Translations under genes and position numbers: made by a program | Shown: one piece after another, positions 44,259 through 57,338 of the stretch | Layout: every line of letters starts with the position of its first letter | How positions within the stretch are numbered: position 1 is the first letter of the stretch | The notes under the pieces: model-generated | What the model was told of the DNA's origin: nothing | The model's database searches: none | Seen by the model: only the letters and a program-made list of their open reading frames with translations | DNA from: Phaeosaccion multiseriatum | Taxonomy: Eukaryota > Ochrophyta, other classes | DNA: 64,000 nt | Direction: 5' to 3' | Assembly (NCBI GenBank): GCA_965112735.1 | Contig: OZ218954.1 | Coordinates: forward strand, 3,906,001-3,970,000

Positions 44259-45665
44259 CTGCGCTAACAGAGCAAGCAGCACTTGTGAGGGTCCAAAAGG
44301 GGAGGGGAGGGCAGTCAGTCAGAAACTCACTAGGGCGGGTGGTGCACCCTCCTGCGCTGGCTGGCCCCCGGCCTGGAAAGCGATTCCTGCAGGTCCAGCA
44401 AGACCCGCTCATATATCGCGTCCCGTCGGAGCTCAGTGCCCGCTTCATCATGGTTGAGGACGTGAATGAGGGAGGAAGTGAGTGAGCGGGTGCGTGCGTA
44501 GGTGCGTGCGTGGGTGGGTGTGTGGGTGGGTACGTGCGTGCGTGTGTGCGTGCGGGCGTGAGTGAGTGAGAGACGAGTGAATGAATGAGTGCGCGCCCGT
44601 GTGTGAGTGAGTGATTGCGTGGGTTAGGGAAAGAGTGAGTGAGTGCGTGTGTGTGGGTGGGTGGTACGCTGGGGGCGTGTAAGTGTATGGGCAGGACATC
44701 GACATTGGATATCGAGGAGGTCCATTTCGGTCAAATTCGGTACAGTGGGAGGGGCGGTTCAGTGACAGTGATGAGGCCGTGTAGGGGGGCAAAGGGGAGT
44801 GATGAGGCCGTGATGTGGCAAGTAGGCGGGTAGGGGGCAATAGGACAAGGACGGGCAGGGCATCAGGACAGGTGCCAGGACAAAGGACAGAGGGAGGAGA
44901 GGAGGGAGGGAGATATGTCATTCGTTGGAAGGTTGGAGTGAGCAGTAGACCACTAGGTGGTTGCTGAGAGCTGTTCTAAGAGGGATCGCCACTGCCCTGG
45001 CTCGGAAGCTAACAGGCGTGCTTGCATGAGAAGTGGGTGCCTGAGAAGTGGGGGGAGTGAGGAGGCAGGACAAGTGTCACACGCCGTGGGATGTCACTGG
45101 CTGCTGGACCAGCCAGCCACGCCTTACACACTTTGTCTCAAGATGCTGCTCTTGCCTTTATCCTTCCTAATGAGTGTCTGCTGTCCGAGTGATGCTATGA
45201 TGCTGAGATATGATGTTTGTAAAAAGGATTAGAGAGGGAGAGGCCCTACCTAGAGGCCAGGAGGCCAGGAACCACCAGAAGAGGAATTGGGCCCCCTAGG
45301 CCGGGATCCAGTAGAGGTCTAGGCCAGGGGTCCGGCGCCCCCCGTAGGTCTAGGCCAAGGGCCTGCGGCCCCTCTAGGCTAGCCTAGGCCCTGGCCAATA
45401 GTCTGGTCTGTGGCCGAATTGCTTTTGCGGGCGGCACGAAGAGGTGCTAACAAATTTATGAAATCCTCTGAAAACCCCTTTTTTATTATTGATCCCGCCG
45501 ACCCGCGACTGAAAAGAAAGAACTTTTAAAGAGAAGCTGCAGGACAGGAGAAATGAAATGTACTTGTGTGTATGCGCACCAGGAGATAAAAGATATCACT
45601 CGCCTCCCGCACCACACACACACACACCAGAGGAGTTGGTTGAAAGCAGCACTCGGGGAGTGGTC
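44259..45665. other. Intergenic with simple repeats
   Basis: GTGC/GTGGG/GAGT tetranucleotide repeats at 44460-44665 and a GGCC-rich palindromic tract at 45245-45408. A minus-strand frame at about 44451-44370 (LRRDAIYERVLLDLQES) could be another exon of the broken gene but is unsupported. Confidence 0.4.
45245..45408. repeat. TAGGCC/GGCCTGCGGCC-rich tract
   Basis: Repeated words taggcc, aggccagg and ggcctgcggcc give many short palindromes. A related tract with ggcctgcggccagaagc occurs at 59205-59425. Confidence 0.6.
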
Positions 45666-48600
45666 ATGAGATCTTTCGTCGGTGCCCTGCTGCTCAGCAG
45701 CAGTGGCTTCGTCTTTCAGGTGCGTGTTGTGCAAGGCAAAGGCGGCGAAGCGATGGTTAGATTTATGTGGATTCAAGTGAGAGATGTCCTGGCCTCCCTG
45801 CGGCGTCCTTTTGCACCCACCCGGCCGCTCCTTCTTCTCCCGCTTCTTCCGTGGTATCTTCCAGCCCCTCGGGGCGGCTGGCGGCTGGGCACGCCGACTT
45901 GCGAACGAGGGCTTGTGCCTTGCTTGCGCAGTCACCCAAAGTAATCTACGACGCCTTCGCTCCTTTTGCTGCTCCTCTCCGCCTCTTTCTTCCTGTTTCC
46001 TACCCCGCATCTACTCGCGCTCAGCTCGCGTCGGCGGCGGGCGGCACTGCCGCCGTCGTGGAACGAGCTCTACAGTCTGAACAAGACTGCTCTGCCCTCT
46101 GCCTTGGGGTGAACGCTGCGGAGCCCTGCTTTGTGGATCCTTCCTGCGCAAGTGGAGGTAAAGGGGAAAATTGTATCCCCACTTCTTCATATAAGCCATG
46201 CCCCTCTCGGCCCGCCTGCTCCTTCTCCTCAGCAGCAGCAGCCATCACTGCTAATATCCAGAGTGCGAAGCTGCTGAGACCTTCCTCCGTGACCTGACTG
46301 TCCTCCCCTCCCCTTTCCTGCTGCTCTCGCCCTGCCTAAATGCACATCCATAGGCATCGGGTGCAACGCTGCGGGACTTGGGACGGAATGTAGATTCTGC
46401 GGCTTCAGCATCTTTGACCCTTGCCCGGCAGCTGACGCATCGACGGGAGTCCCCTCCGCGGCACCTCCTTCTCCTGCGTCACCGACAATCCCTCCGAGTA
46501 TCACCACCATGTCTCCTTCTTCTCCGGCAACAACCCCTCCGAGCAGCGCAGGAGGAGACAGTTGCTCAGTACTCTGTCGGCAGGGGAATCCGGCGGAGCC
46601 CTGCTTCCTTGACCCCTCCTGTACAAGTGGCGGTACGTGACGTCATCACTACGCCAGCACCAGCCCAGATATCCGCCAGTCACTGCCTGCTGCTGCCCTT
46701 GCTTCCTTCTCCCTCTAAGGCCTGACCTTCCCACCCTCCCCGCCCCTCCCGTGTCGTGCTGCTCTCCCTTTCCCTAAATGCGCATCCACAGGCATCGGGT
46801 GCAATGCACGGGGCTTGGGAAGGGAGTGTAGGTTTTGTGGATTCAGCATCTTTGATCCGTGCCCAGACGACTCATCTTCGACCTCCCCTCCGACGCCCAC
46901 TTCCGTGCCCGCCGCACCCACCACGCCTTCTGCTCCTGCGCCGACAAGAGTCCCAAGCAATGCAACAGGAGGAGGAGGAGGAGTCGACGACGCCTGCTCT
47001 GCCCGCTGTCACTCCAGCCAACCATGCTTCCTGGATCCTCTGTGCCTGGACTGCGCTAGAGACCCTCGCTCTTGTAAGTAGTAGATTGTACGTCTCCCCC
47101 CGCCGCCGCCATCCTGTTTGTGTGTCTTCTCACCTCACCATCGTTCTCATCATGTAAATGAGCGCTGCTCACCTCCTCTCTCATGATCATCGTCATCGCT
47201 CTCCCTCCCCCTACCCGCCTTCTCTTGATTCTCTCTAATGACCATAGGCATCGGGTGCAATGCACGAGGATTGGGACAAGAGTGTAGATTCTGTAACTTC
47301 TCCTTCTTCCCGGACTGCCCAGCGGTCGCCAACACGGTGACCCCGACATTGCCACCGACACCAGCTCCAGTGGCCATGGCACCCACTCAGGTTTGAAGCG
47401 AATCCTCTCCGCCCTGGGCTCTGGTCTCCCTTGCATTGCATATTGTCTCCTTTCCTCTCTCCTTTTGTTTCCAGTATACCCTCCACTTCAGCATCTTTGA
47501 TCCTTGCCCAGCAGACGATGACGCATCCTCTCAGGCATGTATTCATTCCATGGTACCTTTTTTTGCTTTGCCTCTGACGGGTAGCGCATGCATCCATCAC
47601 ACTCCCATTGTCTGCTCTCCCGCTGTCCGGCATCGTCTCTCCCTCAGGCCCCAACCACCATCGCTCCAACCACCACCCCTCCGACCCCCGCACCAGCAGC
47701 GGCAGCAAGCCCTGACACCACGATGGTACCCACCCCCGCGCCCTCGACTTCCGCGCCGACTGCTGCTATGACTATGGTATGTGACATGACGCCGTGTACT
47801 CCTGTATTGTCCCTCGGGCTTTGGTGTTAGCTCCTCTTGAGCACCTTTGATCCTTGCCCGGCAGACGATGACGCTCCACTCAGGCATGTATTCATTCCAT
47901 GGTACCTTCTCTTGCTGTGTATCTGACTAGTAGCGCATGCATCCATCATACTCCCATCGTCTGCTCTCCCGCTGTCCGGCATCGTCTCTCCCCCAGGCCC
48001 CAACCACCGTCGCTCCAACCACCACCCCTCCAACCCCCGCGCCCTCGACTTTGACTCCAACTGATGCGCCGACTACGGTAAGTGACATGACGCGGTGCAC
48101 TCCTGTGCTGTCCCTCAGGCTTCGGTTAGCATGCATTCATCATACTGCCATTGTCTGCTCTCCCGCTGTCCGGCATCGTCTCTCCCTCAGGCCCCAACCA
48201 CTGTCGCTCCAACCACCATCCCTCCGACCCCCGCGCCCTCGACTTTAACTCCGACTGATGCTCCGACTACGGTAAGTGACATGACGCGGTGCACTCCTGT
48301 GTTGTCCCTCGGGCTTGGTTGGCTCCACTTTAGCATCTGTGATCCTTGCCCGGCAGATGATGTCTCCTCCTCTGATGTCTCCTCCTCTTAGGCATGTATT
48401 GATTCCGTGGTGCCTTTTCTTGCTGTGCCTCGACTGTTAACGCATGCCTCCATCATACTGCCATTGTCTGCTCTCCCGCTGTCCGGCATCTTCTCTCCCT
48501 CAGGCCCCAACCACTGTCGCTCCAACCACCATCCCTCCGACCCCCGCGCCCTCGACATCAACTCCGACTGATGCTCCGACTACGGTAAGTGACATGACGC

Positions 48601-51600
48601 GGTGCACTCCTGTGTTGTCCCTCGGGTTTTGGTTGGCTCAACTTTAGCATCCGTGATCCTTGCCCGGCAGACGATAGTCTCCTCCTCTCAGGCATGTACT
48701 GATTCCGTGGTGCCTTTTCTTGCTGTGCCTCTGACTGGTAACGCATGCCTCCATCATACTGCCATTGTCTGCTCTCCCGCTGTCCGGCATCGTTTCTCCC
48801 TCAGGCCCCAACCACTGTCGCTCCAACCACCATCCCTCCGACCCCCGCGCCCTCGACATCAACTCCGACTAATGCTCCGACCACGGTAAGTGACATGACG
48901 CGGTGCACTCCTGTACTGTCCCTCGGGCTTTGGTTGGCTCCACTTTAGCATCTGTGATCCTTGCCCGGCAGACGATAGTCTCCTCCTCTCAGGCATGTAT
49001 TCATTCCATGGTACCTTCTCTTGCTGTGTATCTGACTAGTAGCGCATGCATCCATCATACTGCCGTTGTCTGCCCTCCCACTGTCTGGCATCGTCTCTCC
49101 CTCAGGCCCCAACCACTGTCGCTCCAACCACCACCCCTCCGACCCCCGCGCCCTCGACATCAACTCCGACTGATGCTCCGACCACGGTAAGTGACATGAC
49201 GCGGTGCACTCCTGTGTTGTCCCTCGGGCTTTGGTTGGCTCCACTTTAGCATCTGTGATCCTTGCCCGGCAGACGATATGTCTCCTCCTCTCAGGCATGT
49301 ATTCATTCCGTGGTGCCTTTTTTTGCTGTGCCTCTGACTGGTATTGCGTGCATCCATCATACTGCCATCGTCTGCTCTCCCGCTGTCCGGCATCGGCTCT
49401 CCTTCAGGCCCCAACCACCGTCGCTCCAACCACCATCCCTCCCACCCCCGCGCCCTCGACATCAGCTCCGACGGATGCTCCGACCACGGTAAGTGACATG
49501 ACGCGGTGCACTCCTCTGTTGACTCTTGGGGGCTTTGGTTGGCTCCTCTTTAGCATCTGTGATCCTTGCCCGCAGACGATGTCTCCTCCTCTCAGGCATG
49601 CATTCATTCCGTGGTACCTCATCTTGCTGTGCCTCTGACTGGTAACGCTTCCTTCCTATTACTCCCATCGTCTGCTCTCCCGCTGTCCGGCATCGTCTCT
49701 CCCTCAGGCCCCAACCACTGTCGCTCCAACCACCACCCCTCCGACCCCCGCGCCCTCGACATCAACTCCGACTGATGCTCCGACCACGGTAAGTGATATG
49801 ACGCGCTGTCCCTCGGATTTTGGTTTCCTCCAATGATGTGCCCTCGCAGGTACTTGGCAATCACGCTCCTGAAGCTCACGTCGCACACACGCCCACTCCC
49901 TGCTTTCTGTTCTGTTTTTTGTTTGTTCTGCTCGCATTCGCTTTCGCATTCGCATTCGTTCTCTGTCCATCCCCTCCCTCAGCCGGTGGCGGTTACCCCC
50001 CGTGTCACGGTCCCTTTTGAGGCCACCATCCAAAGCCTCGTCGTACCCCTCCGACACGCTCGCAGACGCCGTCTTGCCGCCGGAGACGAGGCGGACTCCG
50101 CACTCAGTGCGCAAGTGCTCAGCATTATCGTCGCCGCTGTGGACTTTGTCGCTCGTACTACCGTCTCCAATAGCGCTTCCGCCTCCGGCGTTGTGGAGGG
50201 CTCCTTCTCCATGATTGAGCTGCCGGACGAGGACGAGAACGTCGTCTCCTACGCCACATCTGCCACCACCTTCTACGACGTTACAGCAGAGGAGGAGCTA
50301 GACACCGAGGCTTTTGCCACGCTCGTGTCAGCGGCCGCACGCACGGCTGTGGAGGGAATTATTGCTACGTTAGCCAACCTCGACATCATCGACGGCGTCG
50401 AAGAGCCCCCTACAGACACCGCCTCTCCTGCGTCGACACCGACCACCGTGCCTTCAACCCCAGCTCTGACGTGTGTAAGTAGCCGTCAATGTCCATCAGG
50501 CCTCTTCTGCGTGGAGGGGATGTGCAGCGAGTGTCTCGTGGAGGGAGCGGAGTGCTCCGCATCCTCCTACAGCACCTCAGCTTGCTGCGGTAACGTCGCC
50601 TTCTCCGATGTTGGAGCTAGCGGCTTCTGCATCGACCAGGAGGACGACAGCACCGCTGCCACCCCCTTCACTGGCATATGCTCGCCGAGGTACGCTGTTG
50701 AGGGGGAGCGCTGCGCGGGAGATGTCTTGGATCGGTACGGGAGCTCCTGTGGCAGTGGTCTGGTCTGCACCGAGGGAAGATGCACTCAAGGAGGGGCGGT
50801 GGGGGAGCCCTGCTCGGAAGGGGGTGCCGCAAGCTCCTGTGGGAGTGACCTCCGCTGTGTGAAAGCCACGTGTACTGCCAAAGCAGTGGAGGGGGATGAG
50901 TGCTTCGATGGTCTCACTTGCGGCAGTGGCCTCATCTGCTCTTGGGGCAAGTGCACCCTCCCAAGCGCAGCGGGTGAGCGCTGCTCGCCGTTTAGCGCTC
51001 CGTATAGAACGGTGGGGCACAACAGCGCTTGCGGACCAGACCTGTACTGTGCGGACGGGATCTGCGGCGCGTGCGTCGAGAATGGAGGGCAATGCTCGGT
51101 TAGCCCCACGGGCTGGTACTCGTCCGTGTGCTGTGGTGACGTGACCGAGGGACAGGGCGCGGGTGGCTTCTGCATCGCCGGGGTGTGCTCATCGACGTAT
51201 ACTCAGGAGGGGGAGCCCTGCGAGGGGATTGACGACCAGAATTCCTGCAGCGGTGACCTCGTCTGCGTCGAGGGCAGTTGCATTGCCCCAGGAGGTGATG
51301 GAGCGGACTGCCAGGGAGACCTCACCAGCAACACGTGCGGGCGAGGGCTACACTGTGTGGAGGGGACCTGCACGGCCTGCATCGAGAATGGAGCACAGTG
51401 CTTGACTGAGACTTGGGCCAACTCAGCTTGCTGTGGCGATGTGTCCCCCTCTGGAGCGGGTGGCTTCTGTCTTTACGAGGAAGGCGCGTCCCGCATTAGC
51501 GAGCCACCCTTTATGGGCACTTGCTCATCTACATTCGGTGGGCTGGGAGACTCCTGCCTAGCAGCTGAGTTCGAAGGAAATGAGTCGTTGAGTTCCTGTG

Positions 51601-53423
51601 GCGGTGATCTGGTCTGTATCGAAGGGACATGCCGCGCGTGCATCGAGGAGGGAGCGGAGTGCTCGGCAAACTTGTTCAGCAGCTCAGCTTGCTGTGGCGA
51701 AGGAGCCTCTCCGGGCTTTTGCATCGACGAGGACAATCCCACGTCTGGCCGAAGCACCTACAGCTTTACCAGTAGTACCCCCGCCTTCTTCACTGGCATA
51801 TGCTCGTCGAGGCCTGGTCAGGACGGGGAGAGCTGCGCAGGAGGTGTGGGCGTCAACTCCTGTGCCCCAGGCCTCTTCTGCATCGAAGGCACCTGCAGCG
51901 GCTGCCTTATGGAGGGGGCACAGTGCTCCACATCTACCTCAGGCGACTTGCGCGACACCATTTGCTGTAGCAATGTTGCCCACCCGTTACCCTTCGCGGG
52001 TGGCTTGTGCATCAAAATGGACGATGAGGACACCGGCAACGGGCTTGAGACACCCACAGGCAACGGGTTTTGGGCAGATGTAGGCACTTGCTCTCCGACC
52101 TTTGGTCAGGAGGGTGAACGCTGTATGACAAACTCTGATGATGGAGACTCCTGTGGCCTCGGACTCTTCTGCATCGAGGGTACGTGCAGCGAACCTGGAG
52201 GTGCCGGTGACTCTTGCGTAACCACCTTCGACGGAGACTCCTGTGCCCCAGGCTTCTTCTGTAACGAGAGGACGTGCAGCGAGTGCCTCATGGAGGGAGC
52301 GGAGTGCGCAGCATCCTTCTACACCATCTCAGCTTGCTGTGGTGACGTGAGCTCCGTTGGAGCTGGTGGCTTCTGTATCTCGGGCAGTTGCTCAGCAAGT
52401 CGTGGCCAAGAAGGGGAGAGCTGCGCGGGAAGTGTGGAAAACAGCTCCTGTGCCTCGGGCCTCTTGTGCGTGGAGGGTAGCTGCGCTGCACCAGGAGGTA
52501 TTGGTGAGAAGTGCGACGGGCCCGAACTTGACCCCTTTCTCAATTCGTGCGAGGGAGTACTCCTCTGTATCGAGGGGACGTGCAGCGAGTGCCTCGTGGA
52601 GGGGACGGAGTGCTCAGCATCCTTCTACAGCGAATCAGCTTGCTGTGGTGACGTGAGCCCCCTTGGAGGTGGCGGCTTCTGCATTGGCGACGACGACTTT
52701 GGCACATCCACCACCCCCTCCTCCACAAGCACTTGCTTGGCGAGTCGTGGCCAAAACGGGGAGCGCTGCTCGGCAGATGGAGATGACAGTTTCAACAGCT
52801 CCTGTGTCGAAGGCCTCTTTTGCGTGGAGGGCAGCTGCGCTGGACCAGGAGGTATTGGCGACAGGTGCGATGGGCCCGAATTTGATGCCACTATCAACAC
52901 GTGCGAGGAAGGCCTCTTTTGCGTGGAGCGTAGCTGCGCTGCACCAGGAGGTATTGGTGAGAAGTGCGAGGGGCCCGAACTTAATGCCCTTCGCAATTCG
53001 TGCGAGGGAGTACTCCTCTGTATCGAGGGGACGTGCAGCGAGTGCCTCGTGGAGGGGGCGGAGTGCTCGGCATCCTTCTACACCAACTCAGCTTGCTGTG
53101 GTGACGTGAGCCCCCTTGGAGGTGGCGGCTTCTGCATCGGCGACGACGACTTTAGCACATCCACCGCCCCCTCCTCCACAAGCACTTGCTCGGCGAGTCG
53201 TGGCCAAAACGGGGAGCGCTGCTCGGCAGATGGAGATGACAGTTTCAACAGCTCCTGTGTCGAAGGCCTCTTTTGCGTGGAGGGCAGCTGCGCTGGACCA
53301 GGAGGTATTGGCGACAGGTGCGATGGGCCCGGATTTGGGCCCGACCTTGACCCCACTCTCAATACATGCGAGGGAGTACTCCTCTGCATCGAGGGGACGT
53401 GCCTGAGCCTTTTTTCTGAGTGA
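45666..53423 (+). CDS. Large secreted Cys-rich repeat protein
   Basis: Fourteen exons, about 1,675 residues, consistent phases: 45666-45719 (signal-like MRSFVGALLLSSSGFVF), 46025-46157, 46354-46632, 46792-47073, 47248-47390, 47648-47776, seven 81-nt exons from 47997 to 49788, and 49983-53423. Exons 2-5 build three copies of a module with EPCFxDPxC, GIGCNAxGLGxECRFCxF and FDPCP, split by phase-1 introns. Exons 6-13 encode APTTxAPTTxPPTPAPST spacers. The last exon has an alpha/beta-looking region (PVAVTPRVTVPFEATIQSL), then about ten repeats of the form GLFCVEGxCxECLxEGAECSAS, SACCGDVS, GGGFCI. The C...C...CC...C spacing resembles cystine-knot domains. Likely a cell-surface or extracellular-matrix adhesin (inference). 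Introns of the array hold decayed Cys-exon copies. Confidence 0.78.
47997..49788 (+). repeat. Array of 81-nt Pro/Thr exons
   Basis: Exons 47997-48077, 48191-48271, 48504-48584, 48805-48885, 49106-49186, 49408-49488 and 49708-49788. The last five are spaced at 300-302 bp and almost identical, both exon and intron. All are phase 0-0. Confidence 0.92.
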
Positions 53424-53625
53424 TTCTTGCAGGGAGCGGAGTGCTCAGCCCTCTCCTATGGAGCAGCTCAGCTTGCTGTGGTAACATGACCACCCGGAGA
53501 GGTGGCGGCTTCTGCGTCGACGATGAGGACTTTCGCACGTCCACTTCCAATGGCTGCACCAGCCACGGCAGTAGTACCGGCCCCTCCATCGGTGGTGGCT
53601 GGATGCTCGTCGGCGAGTCATAGTA
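53424..53625 (+). pseudogene. Decayed C-terminal repeat unit of the Cys-rich gene
   Basis: After the stop the sequence still matches one more Cys repeat (GAECSALSY, ACCGN, GGGFCVDDEDF), but a frame change in TCCTATGGAGCAGCTC and a replaced CSECLVE segment break it. A cag|GGAGCGGAG acceptor-like site at 53434 exists, but no matching donor was found. It marks a truncated 3' end. Confidence 0.7.
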
Positions 53626-55300
53626 GCTTCGTGGAGATTACTCTTACTTTGCATGTTTTAGCTCTAAGAGTCGAGTGTATTCCTTTTCATGTTCCCCTCT
53701 TCAAACGTCTTGTAGAAGAGAGCGCCGCAAGGCATTCCCAGCCAGGCAGTGCTTGTTGGTGGGTGTGACGGGTTTTTTTTCTCGTCTTCTTTCTCTCCCC
53801 TTCTCTCCTTTTTTCTTGTTGTACTTGTTCCAGAGAGAAAGCTCTTAAAACATACGTTCGTTAGTGACTCTCTCCAAAGTATTCCTTTGCTGCTCCCCTC
53901 CCCTACGCTCCTCGGCTCCAAAGCGAGTACCTAGTAGTACTAGCCACACGCTCTCCCTCTTGGGCCACAGTACCGTCGCAGACCAGGCACAGATTAGATA
54001 TTATGAATGTGATGCCGGAGCTCTTATGCCCAGAAAACAATCTGTGCTCCCCCCTCCCGTCGTCCGCCTGCCTCCCTCCCTCTCCGCGCGCTTACTTGCC
54101 CTGGTGCTGAATCACCACCTGCCGAGGACCCACCTAAGAGTCACTCGGCGCGCGCACAATACTCAAAGGGTTTAGAGAATGCATGCACTACCAGAGCCTT
54201 GCTCCCAATGGTAGGTCTCCTGTTGACCTTATGGCTATCTCCTATCGATTTCTCTCAGTAAAGACAACAAGAAATTGGGGGGCAACATAAGCAACAGTTA
54301 CAGAATGTTGCTACCGCTAGTACGTTTAAGACTCTCTACGCGACGAGCCTGGCTAAGCCCCCCCCCCTGGCTAGAGCTGCAGGAGTTGGTAAGGATGTGT
54401 GTCCCACTCACAGCCTCCTCTCCCCATACACCTCTACATCAGGCACACAACGCTTCTAGGGTTTGCTCTTTTTCGCAGTCAGACCGTCTCTTTTACCATC
54501 TCCCTCTCACTCTCTCTCCCTCTCCCTCTTTCACTCTCTCTGGTGTGCTTCTCTCACTGCATTGCCCTTGGTCTCCATCCCCCAACCCCCCACCCACCAA
54601 GTCCACCCCCCTCCCACCCCATATGACCGCGCAAAACCAAGCAGAAGAAAAGAGCCATTTTTTGGGCGCAAAGAGCTGTAGACCTTAGACAAGGATAGTG
54701 TATACTAGGTCTGTAAGGTGCAGGTCGATACCGCTCTTATAGCCTTTTCACTTGCCTATTTTTTCCCCAAGAATGATAAGGGAAATAGGGGGGAGGAGAA
54801 TGTTGGGGGGGGGAATACAGGCTGGCGACGCAAGTTTGGACAACCAGTTCGCGCTAATTCTTGCCTGTTGGGGGGAAGAGCAAAACACCACTACAAAATT
54901 AACGACACACACGAGCTCTGCTCCCCCAGAGCTGCCATTGCGCTTTATCCCCCTCACAAGGTCTCTCACCCGCACGACCAAGATCCTTGGAGCAGGCAAA
55001 GGTAAGTCTATTTTGCAGGCAGCCAGGCGCTGCGTTTTTGCGCCTGCTGAGGGGGAGTTCAGGGAAGCTCGCTGCAATATACGCGCTCCCGTTCATCTTG
55101 GCATTCTATCTCGTACTTCTATTCTTTATCTCTGTAGCACGACCGCGAGGACCCTCTATCCTTGTCGAATCGCAGGGGAATCGAGGTTGCTTGGTGCTGA
55201 TTTGCTTCCCCCCTCCCACTTTCATCCCTCCATCAGGTCTCTTCCACTCCCCCCGCACACGTCGCTCTCGCTAAGCTCCAGGGCAGACTACGTGTGAATT
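53626..55300. other. Intergenic, no gene recognised
   Basis: T-rich and CT-rich stretches and short frames only. The last 300 bp presumably include the promoter of the next gene. Confidence 0.5.
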
Positions 55301-56840
55301 ATGATTGGCTTGAAGCTGGGGCTGTCAGCGCTCGGCCTTGCCCCTCTCAGCGGGGGAGGCAGCAGCCTCAGCTTCAAAGAGGCGTGCGTGCGCTTCACCG
55401 GATATGCTAACGCGTATCGGGAAGACGCGACCATTCGTGGCCTGTACGAAACGTGCGCCTGCGACCCCACGGAGGACAGGAGCTTTGTCTGCTCCGCCCC
55501 CTTCCTGCCCACGGCAGAGGGGGCAGATTCCAATGCCTGCAGTAGCGTGTGGGACCCCGAGCCCTCCTTCAAGACGTTTGAGAACTGTAACGTGGTCTGC
55601 AGCGGGAAGGACAGCTGTGACCTTACCACCTTCAGCGGGACTTCACGTGTGGCTTGTGAGGGCGATTACGCATGCTATCGCGCAGCTCTTCTGAATCAGT
55701 CCACCGCTTTGTGCCGGGGACCAAACAGCTGCATGGTGAGAGAGACGAAGAAGCATTGCTGAGTGTTACAAAATTCCGATACGTGGCTCTGCTCTCTCGC
55801 TCGTGCTCGCTCTTCCGCCCCGTACTGGCTGCTGCCTCCTGAAACTGCCTGTTGCTTTTCGTGCGTCTCGTGCTCCGCTCCCCAGGGTATCAATCTGTGC
55901 GAGTCTCTGCAAGGAGAGGGAAGACAGGACTCCGATTCGTGCTGCGCGAGTGCGATGTGCAGTGGCGAAGCTTCTTGCTCTTCCATCAGTGCCCAGGGTC
56001 ACTCTCGAGTGACTTGCGAAACCGCACGGGCCTGCCAAGCGCTGGTGAGGAGAATACTTCGCCAAGCGGTTCGCTGGCACGGGCCTGGAGTACTCAAGTG
56101 CTTGCTTACTGCCTGCCTCTCTCCATTGATGGGGGGGTGCTTACGAATGACGAGTGAAGTGTCTGTCTGTTGCTGCCACGCCCGCACGCCGCTCAACCTC
56201 TTTGTCTGATCCTCTGCAGGAGCGCACCTCATATTTAAGTGCCGAGACTGCCACGTCGTGCTGCATCTCGGAGGAAGAGGATGCATGGTGAGCACAGTGC
56301 AGTGTCCCCGTCACACAACACGGGGGGGTTGGGGAGAGGCTGATCGTCTCCTGATGCCGCTCAGCACGCGCAAAAGGCTTTCTTGTTGAATGCGCTCTCC
56401 CTCTTTCTCTCTGGGCGTGCCCACTGGCCCTGCTCTTCGCGGGAATTTCATCTTCATTGGTTACTTCATTCTCTTCTTGCGTTTGGTTGTTTGGTTCTCC
56501 CCTTCGCTGACCTTCACTGCCCCGACCTGCTTCCCTTCACTCCGCACGGCCTTCTCCTCCGCCTGGTCCCTTTGGAGTCGCTGTGGACGGCTTACAACTC
56601 ACCGTCCCACCAATCTCTCCCTCCCGTGCCGCTCACAGCAACGCCGCTGGGGAGTGCTCGGAGCTCGGCCTGCCTGCACAGAGCTGCCCCGAGATGCCGG
56701 CAGCGGCATCCTACTGGGAGGGGCCGACTGTGCTACCCTACACGGGGGAAGACGATGATGACATTGTATTTGGGGAGGGAGTGCGGTTGGCGGTGAACTT
56801 AGAGGAAGTTGGCTTCGAGACGGTGGTCATGATACAGTAG
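55301..56840 (+). CDS. Secreted Cys-rich protein G (tandem paralogue 1)
   Basis: Four exons: 55301-55735, 55886-56044, 56220-56287 and 56639-56840 (phases 0, 0, 2). The N-terminus MIGLKLGLSALGLAPLSGG is a signal-like hydrophobic stretch. The mature part has paired-Cys segments: LYETCACDP, SFVCSAPF, NVVCSGKDSC, ALCRGPNSC, then NLCESLQG, SCCASAMCSGEASC, VTCETARACQ, TSCCIS, GECSELGL. Repeated CSGxxSC and CCxSAxCxGxxSC motifs suggest a disulfide-rich extracellular fold. The C-terminus is acidic (GEDDDDIVFGEG). No named family recognised. It lies 500 bp upstream of a close duplicate and shares the Cys-rich theme with the large gene before it. Confidence 0.75.
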
Positions 56841-57338
56841 CAAGCCAGCCAGCTAATAAGACCGGACTGAGGATGGGGGGGTGGAGGGATAGGTATTTAA
56901 CATCCAATTTCTCTTTTCCTTTCATGTAAATTAATTGTATATATATAATGTAAAAGGCTCCCGTCTCGCTCCCTCACCACCGCTGGCTCTGCTTACGAGG
57001 AAGGAAGCCAGAGGCAGCCTTAGACTCGCTTCACGTCTTCTCATCAGTCGCTACAGACACTGTCGCGCAGCTCACTGCATTCAGAGAGTCAAGGCCGTCC
57101 ATGTCAGCGGTGTTTCGGCGCCATGAGACTGGAAGCCTCCCTCGACAACTGTGAGTCTCCGAAGCCCGACTAGTTGCCCAAGAAGTGTTGGCGCTAAACA
57201 AGAGTAATTTCAGGAGAGAATAGCGATAAAGGGAGGGGAACTGAGGGCAGGTTTGATATAGCTGGGGGGTGGGCTCGCGAGTCTCCTGACTCTCTACCTC
57301 TCGCTCACACTAAGATCCAGTCGAGACCTCAGGTCCTA
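56841..57338. other. Spacer between paralogues G and H
   Basis: AT-rich patch (ttaattgtatatatataatg at about 56931-56950) and no ORF of note. It should contain the promoter of paralogue H. Confidence 0.45.

Noticed and set aside
50000-53400. Small secreted toxin-like cystine-knot genes
   Set aside because: The Cys repeats form one continuous reading frame with a mucin-like N-terminus; nothing indicates individual toxins.
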